This document shows, piece by piece, positions 51,225 to 59,381 of a stretch of 64,000 bases of DNA. Location of the stretch: the NCBI GenBank assembly GCA_023391005.1, contig JAEWBS010000043.1, positions 1 through 64,000 of the forward strand, written 5' to 3'. Source of the DNA: Bacillota bacterium. Lineage in GTDB: Bacteria; Bacillota; Clostridia; Oscillospirales; Ruminococcaceae. The stretch's first letter is position 1. The number at the start of each line of letters is the position of its first letter. The notes under the pieces are model-generated. The model ran no database searches, was not told the origin of the DNA, and worked only from the letters and a program-made list of their open reading frames with translations. The position numbers were made by a program, and so were the translations under genes.

Positions 51225-52250
51225 TTAGGCGATATAAGCTTCCCAAACCTCAGGCGCCACAGCCGACTGAATCATCTCCCATTCGGGTTTGACGGAATCC
51301 TTAAATACTTGCTGCTGCGCGTCGGTCAGTTCAACAATCGTACAACCATAATCTTGGATTTGCTTGGTCCAATCCGCTTCGTTGTTCAGCGCATAGTCGG
51401 TGGCCGCTTCGCAGGCGGCGGCAATGCCGGCGTCCAAAACAGCTTTATTCTCATCAGACAGCGCGCTGTAGAAAGCCTGGCTTACCAGCCACTGCTGTGT
51501 CTGCTGCAAATGGTTGGTTTTGGTAATATGGCTCTGCTGTTCATAAAACTTTTGGGCATAAATGAGCTCAATCGGGTTTTCCTGAGCGTCGAGTGTTTTT
51601 TGCTGCAAAGCGGTGTACAGCTCGCTGAAGCTAAAGGGCGTGGGGGTGGCGCCCATGCATCGCCAGGCTTGAATATGATAGTCGTTCTGCATAACACGGA
51701 AAGTTAGACCTTTCAAATCATCGGGGCTGAGGATGGTCTTGTTAGCGGTGGCCACACGGAAACCATGGACGCTATATCCACCGAGATAGAAATCGGCATC
51801 CGCGTATTTTTTACGCATGACGTCCATGAAGTTCTTATCATTCATGTACTTGGTTTTTACGGCCTCAATATCGCTAAAATTATAAAAGAGATCGTAAATA
51901 ACGGCGTCGGGCACATAGTTTACGATGATGGAATTGGCCAGACACATCTCCAGAGTGCCGCTTTGCACCATCTGACACAGCTCGTCGTCGTTACCCATGG
52001 AGTTGTTGGGGTAAATGTTGACAGTGAAAGGGCCGTTTGCCTCCAAATAATCCTTCAGAGCCAAACACCCCACCTGTTGAGCGGTAGACTCGGCGCCCCC
52101 GTGGCCGATGTTAATTGTGTAGTTGGCACCCTGAGCGGCTGTGGATTGGCTGCCGGAGGCTGAACCGGGCGCCGGGATTGAGGAACCGCCGCAAGCGGCA
52201 AGACTCAGTGCCATGGCAAGCGATGCGATAAGGACGATAAGCTTTCTCAT
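51225..52250 (-). CDS. dctP: TRAP transporter binding protein (DctP family)
   Basis: 341 residues with a lipoprotein leader (ALSLAACGGSS, cysteine at 20). The DctP fold is shown by INIGHGGAESTAQQ at the start, the arginine-containing GLTFRVMQNDYHIQAW that normally binds a carboxylate, and ENPIELIYAQKFYEQQ. It feeds DctQM. Being in one operon with hydantoin-degrading enzymes, it probably binds a hydantoin or N-carbamoyl amino acid carrying a carboxylate side group. GAGGAGG precedes the ATG. Confidence 0.9.
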   Translation of the reverse strand: MRKLIVLIASLAMALSLAACGGSSIPAPGSASGSQSTAAQGANYTINIGHGGAESTAQQVGCLALKDYLEANGPFTVNIYPNNSMGNDDELCQMVQSGTLEMCLANSIIVNYVPDAVIYDLFYNFSDIEAVKTKYMNDKNFMDVMRKKYADADFYLGGYSVHGFRVATANKTILSPDDLKGLTFRVMQNDYHIQAWRCMGATPTPFSFSELYTALQQKTLDAQENPIELIYAQKFYEQQSHITKTNHLQQTQQWLVSQAFYSALSDENKAVLDAGIAAACEAATDYALNNEADWTKQIQDYGCTIVELTDAQQQVFKDSVKPEWEMIQSAVAPEVWEAYIA

Positions 52251-52346
52251 GTACAAATTTCCTCCTCGATTGTTTTTTGCGGTAGAAAACCGCATTTTTT
52301 ATTTATGGTTATCCTCCCGGCCTGACGTCGGGGGCATAAACCGTCG

Positions 52347-53645
52347 CTACCCCAATATGTTAGGTAAGAAAAGGGAGATTTGCGGGATATAAGTGATGAG
52401 CAACAGCGCCACAAGGAACATGCCGATAAAGGGCAGCGCATGCTTGGCGATGCGGGTGATGGGAATCTTGGTAAGCGAGTTGGCTACGAACAGGTTGGTG
52501 CCAATGGGCGGCGTCACAAAGCCAATGGCCAGATTGACCGTCATAATAATGCCAAAATGGATAGGGTCCATACCGTACTGTTGCACAATGGGCAGCATGA
52601 TCGGCGCCAGAATCAAAATACAGGGAACGGTATCCATAACCATGCCGGCGAATAACAGGAAGATGTTAATAACCAAAAGCACTACAATCTTGCTCTCTAT
52701 GTTGTTGACAACATAGGCAGCCAAGGTCTGGGGAATATTCAAGATTGTAAGCACCCGGCCGAATACGATGCAGACCGAAAGGATGAGCATAACAGGGGTG
52801 GCAGTACGGGCAGTATCAATCAGACAGCCCACCAGATTTTTAAAATTAATGGCACGGTAAGCCAGCACACCAATCAGCAGTGCGTAGACAACCGACACAC
52901 AGGCAGCCTCGGTGGGGCTTACGATGCCGCCATAAATACCGCCTAGAATGATAACCGGAGCCAACAGCGCAAAAAAGCTCTCTTTCAAAATAGCCATAAA
53001 ACCTTTGTCACGCAGAATCTTGGCATTCTGAGCAATCTGAAGCTTGGAATTATCTCGGCGGGAAAAATAAAACATAATGTACGCAATCAAACAGAGCGCA
53101 ATCAGCACGCCGGGAGCAAAGCCTGCGATAAACAGGTCGCCAATTGAGGCGCCAGTGGCCAAGCCATATGTAATAAATGGGATACTGGGTGGTATGATAA
53201 CGCCTAAGCCGCCGGAGACGGCAATCATCGAGGTGACGAAGTCGCGATCATAGCCCAGCTTGGTCAAGAGCGGAATGCACATGGTTCCAATGGCTGCCAC
53301 AGTGGCAGGACCGCTGCCGCAGATAGCGCCATAGAACAGGCAGGTGACCACCACCGCAATAGGCAGGCCCGACGGAATATGTCCGAAGAAGTAGGCGAAG
53401 AAATCAAACAGCCGGTTGGACATTCCGCTCTCGGCCATGATACTGGAAGAGAGCATGAACAGTGGGATAGCCAACAAAACGTACGAATCCATTCCGTTGA
53501 CCATTGTTCTGAAAAAATATTCCGTATCACAGGTAAAAGCGGGATTAACCAGATGCACCGACAGCGTAGCCCAGCCCACACTAAATGCGATAGGAATACC
53601 CAAGGCCAAAAATAGCACAAAAGTGCCAAACATTACACCAATCAT
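52347..53645 (-). CDS. dctM: TRAP transporter large membrane subunit DctM
   Basis: 432 residues, about 12 membrane segments. Family marks: GIPIAFSVGWA at the start, AIPLFMLSSSIMAESG near 57, GGLGVIIPPSIPFITYG near 145, and SPTEAACVSVVYALL near 226. It carries the substrate in with Na+. ATGA overlap with dctQ shows translational coupling. Confidence 0.95.
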   Translation of the reverse strand: MIGVMFGTFVLFLALGIPIAFSVGWATLSVHLVNPAFTCDTEYFFRTMVNGMDSYVLLAIPLFMLSSSIMAESGMSNRLFDFFAYFFGHIPSGLPIAVVVTCLFYGAICGSGPATVAAIGTMCIPLLTKLGYDRDFVTSMIAVSGGLGVIIPPSIPFITYGLATGASIGDLFIAGFAPGVLIALCLIAYIMFYFSRRDNSKLQIAQNAKILRDKGFMAILKESFFALLAPVIILGGIYGGIVSPTEAACVSVVYALLIGVLAYRAINFKNLVGCLIDTARTATPVMLILSVCIVFGRVLTILNIPQTLAAYVVNNIESKIVVLLVINIFLLFAGMVMDTVPCILILAPIMLPIVQQYGMDPIHFGIIMTVNLAIGFVTPPIGTNLFVANSLTKIPITRIAKHALPFIGMFLVALLLITYIPQISLFLPNILG

Positions 53646-54154
53646 GCCGCATCCCCTCCGTCGAGCGCTTTATGCTTTTTATTAGACAGCCCTGATAGTC
53701 GCTTGTAAAATTTTTGAATGATACGTATTACGCTCAAACAGAGTCCCAACATCAGCGCGCCGTATACAAATACCATGGGCAGATGCAGGCCGGCCGAGGT
53801 TTGGCCGCGCACAACCAGCTGCTGCATAGACCGAACAGCCGCAGGCAGCAAATAGAACACAAAAGCCGCGCCCACCACATCTTGAATAAGGCTGAGGATG
53901 GGAATCAGCTTGGGGCATAGCACCTCAATGATGTTTACCCGGATGTGCGCGTCATTCCGGATGCCATAGCTAAATCCCATGAATACAAACCATATAAACA
54001 TGTAACGGGTCGCCTCTTCTGTCCAAGTTAACGGCGCCCTCATCACATACCGGAAAAACACATGGGTTGTCATCATGATGATGATACCGCATAGAAAGAT
54101 TGCCATCAGCACTTCTTCAAAGTGCCGATCGAGCCAGCACAGGGCTTTTTTCAT
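53642..54154 (-). CDS. dctQ: TRAP transporter small membrane subunit DctQ
   Basis: 170 residues with four membrane segments and the family stretch TWTEEATRYMFIWFVFMGFSY. First gene of the hydantoin operon, 4-base overlap with dctM. Confidence 0.92.
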   Translation of the reverse strand: MKKALCWLDRHFEEVLMAIFLCGIIIMMTTHVFFRYVMRAPLTWTEEATRYMFIWFVFMGFSYGIRNDAHIRVNIIEVLCPKLIPILSLIQDVVGAAFVFYLLPAAVRSMQQLVVRGQTSAGLHLPMVFVYGALMLGLCLSVIRIIQKFYKRLSGLSNKKHKALDGGDAA

Positions 54155-54261
54155 CGCATCTCAATCTCCTTAATTTATTCTTCTTTGGCTTACGGCAAGG
54201 CCCCTCCTTTAACCGCCATGTAAGCCCTTTATGGTTTGCACTTATTTCTCCAAACTTGCGT

Positions 54262-54295
54262 TTGTTCATATATTATGAACTTGTTCATATATTAT
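54262..54295. promoter_or_regulatory. Operator-like palindrome and direct repeat upstream of dctQ
   Basis: GTTCATATATTATGAAC (54264-54280) is a perfect dyad with 6-bp arms, and TTGTTCATATATTAT occurs twice in tandem (54262-54276 and 54281-54295). It lies about 110 bases before the dctQ ATG. IclR-type regulators bind such AT-rich palindromes, so the operon's own IclR protein is the likely ligand. Confidence 0.6.
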
Positions 54296-54437
54296 ATAAT
54301 AATAATACCATAGGTCAATTTTTTGTCAATCTAAAGATTTGATATTCTGCTTCTAAGACAGCCAAAAATAACGGCTTATTTTTTGGCAATCTGAATAAAA
54401 ACCAGCCTTCCCATTCCTATATAGTGAATAGATCGAA

Positions 54438-54479
54438 GGGCCTCCGATTTTCCTTTATTTAAAAGAAAATCGGAGGCCC
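54438..54479. terminator. Hairpin, terminator of the ABC operon (minus strand)
   Basis: GGGCCTCCGATTTTC pairs perfectly with GAAAATCGGAGGCCC (15 bp). It lies 130 bases after the stop of the ABC ATPase gene on the minus strand; no other gene is seen in 54296-54609. Confidence 0.6.
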
Positions 54480-54609
54480 ATTCTGCCTGTGGCATTGTTT
54501 TAGCATTTAATTCTCCCGAATGGCTATTTTGTAATATATCCATAAGTTTATTTTACAAGAAAACAGTTTTCAGAAGATCAAATTATAATCTGTTTTGCCA
54601 TAATCCTAT

Positions 54610-55188
54610 TCAGATCGCAACGTAATGATCCGCGCCCAGCGCCGTGGCCTCCTCAGGGTCATGCGTGACCAGCAACACGCTTTTTCCGGAAATACGTCGC
54701 CGGGTTTCGTCGATGACCGTCACCTTGGTGGCGGCGTCAAGCCCCTTGAACGGTTCGTCTAAAAACAGGATATCATAGTCGGCCATCAGCGCTCTGAGCA
54801 GCGCCACGCGGCGACGCATTCCGCCCGAGAGCGTGCGCACCGGCTGGGCGATACAGCCGCCCGCAAGGCCCATCGACTCAAGCGCAACCGCAATATCCCG
54901 CTGGGCGCGTTGCGGACAGGCGAGCCGGATGTTCGATATCGGGCTTAAATTTTCGCACAGCCGATCCTCCTGAAAGACCGCGCTCAGACGCAGCCCGGTC
55001 ATCCCCAGAATATTGCCGCTGTCGGGCGTTTCAAGGCCCATCAATAGGCGCAGCAGCGTCGTTTTCCCCCGGCCGGAAGGGCCCATAACACAAGAGACCT
55101 TTCCCTGCGGGATAACCGCCGAAAAATCAGTAAGCACCCGGTTATCGCCATATACCTTGCAGATGTTGTTCAAAAGAATATCCTTCAT
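54610..55188 (-). CDS. ABC importer ATPase (SsuB/TauB type)
   Basis: 192 residues, shorter than the usual 230-260 because the C-terminal tail is missing. Walker A GPSGRGKTT (R where S or C is usual), signature LSGGMRRRV, Walker B ILFLDEPFKGLD and H-loop LVTHDPEEA. It pairs with the permease 3 bases upstream and the binding protein before that. The set resembles importers for nitrate, sulfonates, thiamine precursors or similar small molecules. Confidence 0.88.
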   Translation of the reverse strand: MKDILLNNICKVYGDNRVLTDFSAVIPQGKVSCVMGPSGRGKTTLLRLLMGLETPDSGNILGMTGLRLSAVFQEDRLCENLSPISNIRLACPQRAQRDIAVALESMGLAGGCIAQPVRTLSGGMRRRVALLRALMADYDILFLDEPFKGLDAATKVTVIDETRRRISGKSVLLVTHDPEEATALGADHYVAI

Positions 55189-55191
55189 CGC

Positions 55192-55965
55192 TCACATGCC
55201 CTCCAATCGGGATACGCCGCAATCGAGCAGCCGCAGAAACAGCCGCTCAAAGGCCAGACTGATCAGCACAATAACCAGCGTCCATGCAAAGAGATCGGGC
55301 GTGTCCAGATAGATTTTGGCGCTGTAAAGCCTTTCACCCACCGACCCGGAGGGAATGCCGATCACCTCCGCCGCGATGCCGGATTTCCAGCACAACCCCA
55401 GCCCCACCGAGCAGGCCGCCCGAAAATAAGGCAGCACCTGCGACACATAAATATACCGCACACGCCGGACGGTGGGCAGCGCGAAAATCTGCGCCATTTC
55501 CAACAGCTGACGGTCGGTGCTTCGGATACCGCTGAGCACATTAGCATACACCACCGGCAGCACCATCAAAAAGGAAATGAACACCGACAGATTTTTTGAG
55601 GGAATCCAGATCAGCACCAGCACAATAAACGAAGCGACCGGAATGGCCTTAATCGCCAACATCGGCGGGGCCAGCAGCGTCTCAGCCTGCTGAAACCGCG
55701 CGGCTAAGGCCGCCAGCGCCGCGCCGCAGACCGTCGCCAGTATAAACCCGCCCGAGATGCGCGTCAGGGAAAAAACGATTGTCCTCCAGAAGGTCGCCGT
55801 CAGGCTCAGTGTCCATACCCGCACTAAAACCGAGACAGGGGATACCAAAAGTATCTCCTGTCCCAAAGCCATGCTACCCGCCTGCCAAACGGCCAACCAG
55901 AGCAGCACAGCCCACAGCTTTATCGCGCGCTTGCCCGCGGGCTTAGCGGCTGTAGTAGAACTCAT
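55192..55965 (-). CDS. ABC importer permease (SsuC/TauC type)
   Basis: 257 residues, six membrane segments. The EAA loop is near DRQLLEMAQIFALPTVRRVR followed by YIYVSQVLPYFRAACSVGL. It overlaps the binding protein gene by 23 bases if the ATG at 55965 is used. The ribosome binding site is weak, so the exact start is not certain. Confidence 0.85.
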   Translation of the reverse strand: MSSTTAAKPAGKRAIKLWAVLLWLAVWQAGSMALGQEILLVSPVSVLVRVWTLSLTATFWRTIVFSLTRISGGFILATVCGAALAALAARFQQAETLLAPPMLAIKAIPVASFIVLVLIWIPSKNLSVFISFLMVLPVVYANVLSGIRSTDRQLLEMAQIFALPTVRRVRYIYVSQVLPYFRAACSVGLGLCWKSGIAAEVIGIPSGSVGERLYSAKIYLDTPDLFAWTLVIVLISLAFERLFLRLLDCGVSRLEGM

Positions 55966-57052
55966 CTGCCGGGAGGGCCCCGCCCACCGATTTAGGATTC
56001 TGCTCAAACAGTACAGCGAGGTAACCGACGAGCTTATCCTTCATCTCGCCGCCCTCTATAAAGGTAATGTTGCACTTAGGCAGCGCCTTTTCGGCGACCG
56101 ATGCGGGGACAATGTCGTACTTGCCTACCAACGCGGCCGCGTCGGCCGTATTGGCGTTCACAAACTCCACAGAGGCGTTATAATGGTCCAAAAAAGCTGA
56201 AACGGCCTGCGGGTTTTCCTTGACAAATTCGGTGCGGCCGACCACTACGCCGGTAATCAGCGCGGAAGGGGCGGCGGCGCCGGCCTGCAATGCATCCCAT
56301 TCCTGAGTCAGATCGAGCGCCACACGAATGTTCTGAGCCTTGGTCTGCGCGGTGGTAACAAAGGGCTGCGGCAGCATGGCGATCGCATTTGGGGTGGTGG
56401 TGAGCACCGACAGGCACTCGGCATGCTCGCTTTTCCACTCAATCGTCACGTCATCGGTCAACCCGTTCTGGGCCAGAATGTAGTTGAGGGCATACTCAGG
56501 CGTTGCGCCCTTGCCGCTGGCATAGATCGTCTTACCCTTGAGGTCGGCAATCGACTGGACGGTATCGCCGCTTTCGACGATATACAGCACGCCCAGCGTG
56601 TTGATGGCGAGCACCTGCACGCCGCCCTTGGTGTTGTTATAAAGCACCGAGGCAAGGTTCGCGGGCACGGCGGCGATATCAGCCTGGCCCTGCACTAACT
56701 TGGGCGCGACCTCGTCCACCGACGCTACAATCGAAAAGTTGTAGTTATTGTCAGCGGCTTTGCCATCCTCGGCATCCTGCATAAATCGGACCATGCCCAT
56801 GGCGGTCGGGCCCTTGAGCGCCAACACGTTGACATCGACCGGCGCAGCTTCCGGGGCTGACACGTCAGGTTCAGACGCCACCGCAGATGCCGAGACTGCC
56901 GCCTCGGACGGGGCCGCTTCAAGGGGCGCAGCGGCGGCCTCATCAGAAGAAGCAGGCGCAGAAGCCGAGGCCTGTGCGGGGGTAGAGGCGCAGCCCGCCG
57001 CAAGAATAGCGGTCACGGCAAGGGTTAAAAAAATGACGGTTAACTTTTTCAT
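55943..57052 (-). CDS. ABC importer binding lipoprotein (NMT1/THI5-like)
   Basis: 369 residues. Lipoprotein leader ending in LAAGCAS, then an unusual 45-residue Ala/Ser/Glu/Pro linker, then a type II binding fold: LKGPTAMGMVRFM, the AAVPANLASVLYN stretch that marks NMT1-like proteins, and LKGKTIYASGKGATPEYALN. The ligand is unknown. It directly follows the Crp/Fnr-type regulator gene (35-base gap), and precedes its permease and ATPase. Confidence 0.88.
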   Translation of the reverse strand: MKKLTVIFLTLAVTAILAAGCASTPAQASASAPASSDEAAAAPLEAAPSEAAVSASAVASEPDVSAPEAAPVDVNVLALKGPTAMGMVRFMQDAEDGKAADNNYNFSIVASVDEVAPKLVQGQADIAAVPANLASVLYNNTKGGVQVLAINTLGVLYIVESGDTVQSIADLKGKTIYASGKGATPEYALNYILAQNGLTDDVTIEWKSEHAECLSVLTTTPNAIAMLPQPFVTTAQTKAQNIRVALDLTQEWDALQAGAAAPSALITGVVVGRTEFVKENPQAVSAFLDHYNASVEFVNANTADAAALVGKYDIVPASVAEKALPKCNITFIEGGEMKDKLVGYLAVLFEQNPKSVGGALPADEFYYSR

Positions 57053-57087
57053 GTCATAGTTCCTCTCTGAATATGTTAGGATCTGTG

Positions 57088-57756
57088 TCAGCAGTCGGTG
57101 CGCTGATAAAGCAGCTTTTCGAGCGCCGACGGATTTGTAACGGCCATGGCGGGCCCTTCGAGCGCCAATAGCCCCTGTGCCTGCAAAAAGGAAAGCTCCC
57201 TGAAAAGCGCCGCGCGGCTGACACCCAGCCGGCGGGCCAGATCCTCGCGTGAGCAGTCTGGCGTGACCCTACCATCCTCCCTGCGCTGTGATAGAAGGTA
57301 TTCAATCACCTTGCCGCGACAGGACTGCATGGTCAGCAGCTCAATACGGTGGATCAGAAACTGAATTTTGGGGTTGCAGTAGGCCGCGTAGCGCAGAGCC
57401 AGCGCCGCGTCGGCCTGTAGGGCCTGAATCAGCGCATCCTTGGGGATAAAGATCAGCTCGGTTTCGGTGCGGCAGCGCAGTACCGTTTCAAGCGCCGTGG
57501 GGCAAAGCAGGTTGCTGATGCCAAAGCAGTCGCCGGATTTTAAAACATTGAGCTGGACATCCCGCCCGTCCATAGCGACCGAGTAGACATCGACCTGCCC
57601 GGACACCACCATTCCGACCGCGGCGCGTCCGTCAGTCTGGTCGCTGACGATCTGTCCGGCACGGCAGCGGCGCGGGGACAGATGCGCCGGATCTATGCCG
57701 CACCCTTGCAGGAGCGGGCAGGCTTCAAGCGCGGACAGCATTTGCTGCGTTGTCAC
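57088..57756 (-). CDS. Crp/Fnr-family regulator of the ABC importer
   Basis: 222 residues starting at GTG with AAGGAGG 8 bases upstream. The N-terminal cyclic-nucleotide-like domain (about 20-130) has LKSGDCFGISNLL. The C-terminal helix-turn-helix has CSREDLARRLGVSRAALFRELSFLQ, which closely fits the family. A set of cysteines occurs at the start (CPLLQGC) and at ISNLLCPTALETVLRC; whether they hold a cluster is unknown. The promoter region upstream, shared with the divergent GTPase gene, carries the GTTAG-N6-CTAAC box. Confidence 0.88.
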   Translation of the reverse strand: MTTQQMLSALEACPLLQGCGIDPAHLSPRRCRAGQIVSDQTDGRAAVGMVVSGQVDVYSVAMDGRDVQLNVLKSGDCFGISNLLCPTALETVLRCRTETELIFIPKDALIQALQADAALALRYAAYCNPKIQFLIHRIELLTMQSCRGKVIEYLLSQRREDGRVTPDCSREDLARRLGVSRAALFRELSFLQAQGLLALEGPAMAVTNPSALEKLLYQRTDC

Positions 57757-57782
57757 GGGTGGGCCTCCTTGTAGCAGAATCA

Positions 57783-57798
57783 GTTAGCAAAAACTAAC
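57783..57798. promoter_or_regulatory. GTTAG-N6-CTAAC box in the divergent crp-like/GTPase promoter region
   Basis: GTTAGCAAAAACTAAC, 27 bases upstream of the crp-like start codon, has the same arms, spacing and GTTAGCA start as the box before the LysR gene at 41883-41898. Confidence 0.55.
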
Positions 57799-57939
57799 CG
57801 ACTTTATTTTAGCCCGTCCGATCTCTAAAGTCAATACCGCTTTGCAGCTTCTTCAGTCTCATTTGATACTGACAGATTCAGTCGCAAGGCGGTAAGCTGT
57901 TTATAATCGATAAACTGCCCTGTTAAAAAGGAGCCCGCC

Positions 57940-58650
57940 ATGCCTAAAAAAATCATGTTGTTTTCGGGGGCCTCAGCCGTCGGCAAAACCGCCGTTATCC
58001 GCGCCCTATTGCCCACGCTGCTGGAGGACGGCGCCGCCCCATGCGTCTGCAAAATCGACTGCCTGCAAACGCGGGACACCGAACTGTTTCAAAGCCTCGG
58101 TCTGCCCTGCGTGACGGGTTTAAGCCGGGATATCTGCCCCGACCACTTTCTCGTGTCAAACCTGCCGGAGTTATGGGACTGGGCCGACCGGCTTGAGCGC
58201 GATACGCTCTTAATCGAAACCGCAGGGTTATGCCACCGCTGTTCCCCCGCTACCCGACGGATGGCGGCAGGCTGTGTGCTGGACTGCACCTCAAGCTGCA
58301 AAGCGCCCGCCCAACTCGGGCCGATGCTGACGCAGGCCGATTTTGTAGCGCTGACCAAGATCGACATGGTGTCTCAGGCCGAACGCGAGATCATCATCTG
58401 GCAGCTACAGCAGCTCAATCCCACGGCGGAGATTTTTGCGGTGGACGGCCTCGCGGGCTATGGCGCTGAGCCGCTGGCAAAATGGCTTCTGGCACAACCC
58501 GCAACCGAAAACTATGAAAACGATCTGCTGCGCCACACCATGCCCAGCGGCGTCTGCTCTTACTGCGTGGGCGAACGCCGGGTGGGCGCTGCCTTTCAGC
58601 AGGGCGTTGTGGGCAAGATCGATTTTAAGGAGACTATATGCATACCTTAA
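57940..58650 (+). CDS. HypB/CobW-like GTPase, possible metallochaperone
   Basis: 236 residues. P-loop GASAVGKTAV at 10-19, ETAGLCHRCSP near 90 as the switch II region, and the guanine-specificity motif TKID near 137, so a SIMIBI-class GTPase like HypB, UreG or CooC relatives. Cysteine pairs lie in CHRC, CTSSC and, near the C-terminus, GVCSYCVGE, which could bind a metal. AAAGGAG precedes the ATG. It leads a three-gene unit with an ABC-type ATPase and a leaderless binding-protein-like protein, divergent from an importer. A role in inserting or sorting a metal or cofactor is plausible. Confidence 0.7.
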   Translation: MPKKIMLFSGASAVGKTAVIRALLPTLLEDGAAPCVCKIDCLQTRDTELFQSLGLPCVTGLSRDICPDHFLVSNLPELWDWADRLERDTLLIETAGLCHRCSPATRRMAAGCVLDCTSSCKAPAQLGPMLTQADFVALTKIDMVSQAEREIIIWQLQQLNPTAEIFAVDGLAGYGAEPLAKWLLAQPATENYENDLLRHTMPSGVCSYCVGERRVGAAFQQGVVGKIDFKETICIP

Positions 58651-59381
58651 CCATTCTGGCCGGGCAAGACAAATCCGGCGCGCCCGAGGGATTCGATGCC
58701 CTCACCCTGCAAACCGGTACGCTTTATACCATTGTCGGTAACACCGGCTCGGGCAAAAGCAGGTTGATTAAGGACGTTGAGCAGCTGGCCGATGGCGACT
58801 CAGCGACAGGGCGGCGGGTGCTTATCGACGGCGCGCCAATTGAGCGCAGGCAACGGCAACGTCTTTCGGCGGGGCTGATGGCGCACTTAAGCCAAAACAT
58901 GCGCTTTATTCTGGACACCACCGTGGCGGAATTTCTCGCGCTGCATGCGCAATGCCGCCAAAAGAATATTGATATCAACGCGGTCATCGCGCTGGCCGAC
59001 AGCATCACGCCTGAGCCGGTGCCGCCCTCGCAGAACCTCAACCTACTCAGCGGCGGCCAAACCCGCGCGCTGATGATCGCCGATATCGCCCTGATCTGCG
59101 ACAGCCCAGTGGTGCTGATCGATGAGATTGAGAACGCGGGCATCGATAAAGAGCGGGCCCTGACACTTTTATGCCGTCAGGATAAGCTGGTTCTGGTGGT
59201 CACCCATGATGTGCACACCGCGCTGATGGCGCCGCGCCGCATCGTCATGGCAAACGGCGCCGTGCAGCGAATCGTCGCGCGCAGCAGCGAAGAAGAAACG
59301 CTTTTTGAGGCTTTGAGCACCGACTATCAATTACAGCAAAAGCGACGACAGCTTTTGCGCGAGGGGAGCAAGCTGATATGA
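58638..59381 (+). CDS. ABC-type ATPase, single domain, cytosolic
   Basis: 247 residues. Walker A GNTGSGKSRL near 33, signature LSGGQTRAL near 135, Walker B VVLIDEIENAG near 155 (an E-I after the catalytic DE), and H-loop VVTHDVHTAL near 190. It has no partner permease next to it. AAGGAG lies before its ATG, inside the end of the GTPase gene, so the genes are cotranslated. Rather than a transporter motor it may be a soluble switch protein, or borrow the permease of the divergent importer. Confidence 0.75.
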   Translation: MHTLTILAGQDKSGAPEGFDALTLQTGTLYTIVGNTGSGKSRLIKDVEQLADGDSATGRRVLIDGAPIERRQRQRLSAGLMAHLSQNMRFILDTTVAEFLALHAQCRQKNIDINAVIALADSITPEPVPPSQNLNLLSGGQTRALMIADIALICDSPVVLIDEIENAGIDKERALTLLCRQDKLVLVVTHDVHTALMAPRRIVMANGAVQRIVARSSEEETLFEALSTDYQLQQKRRQLLREGSKLI

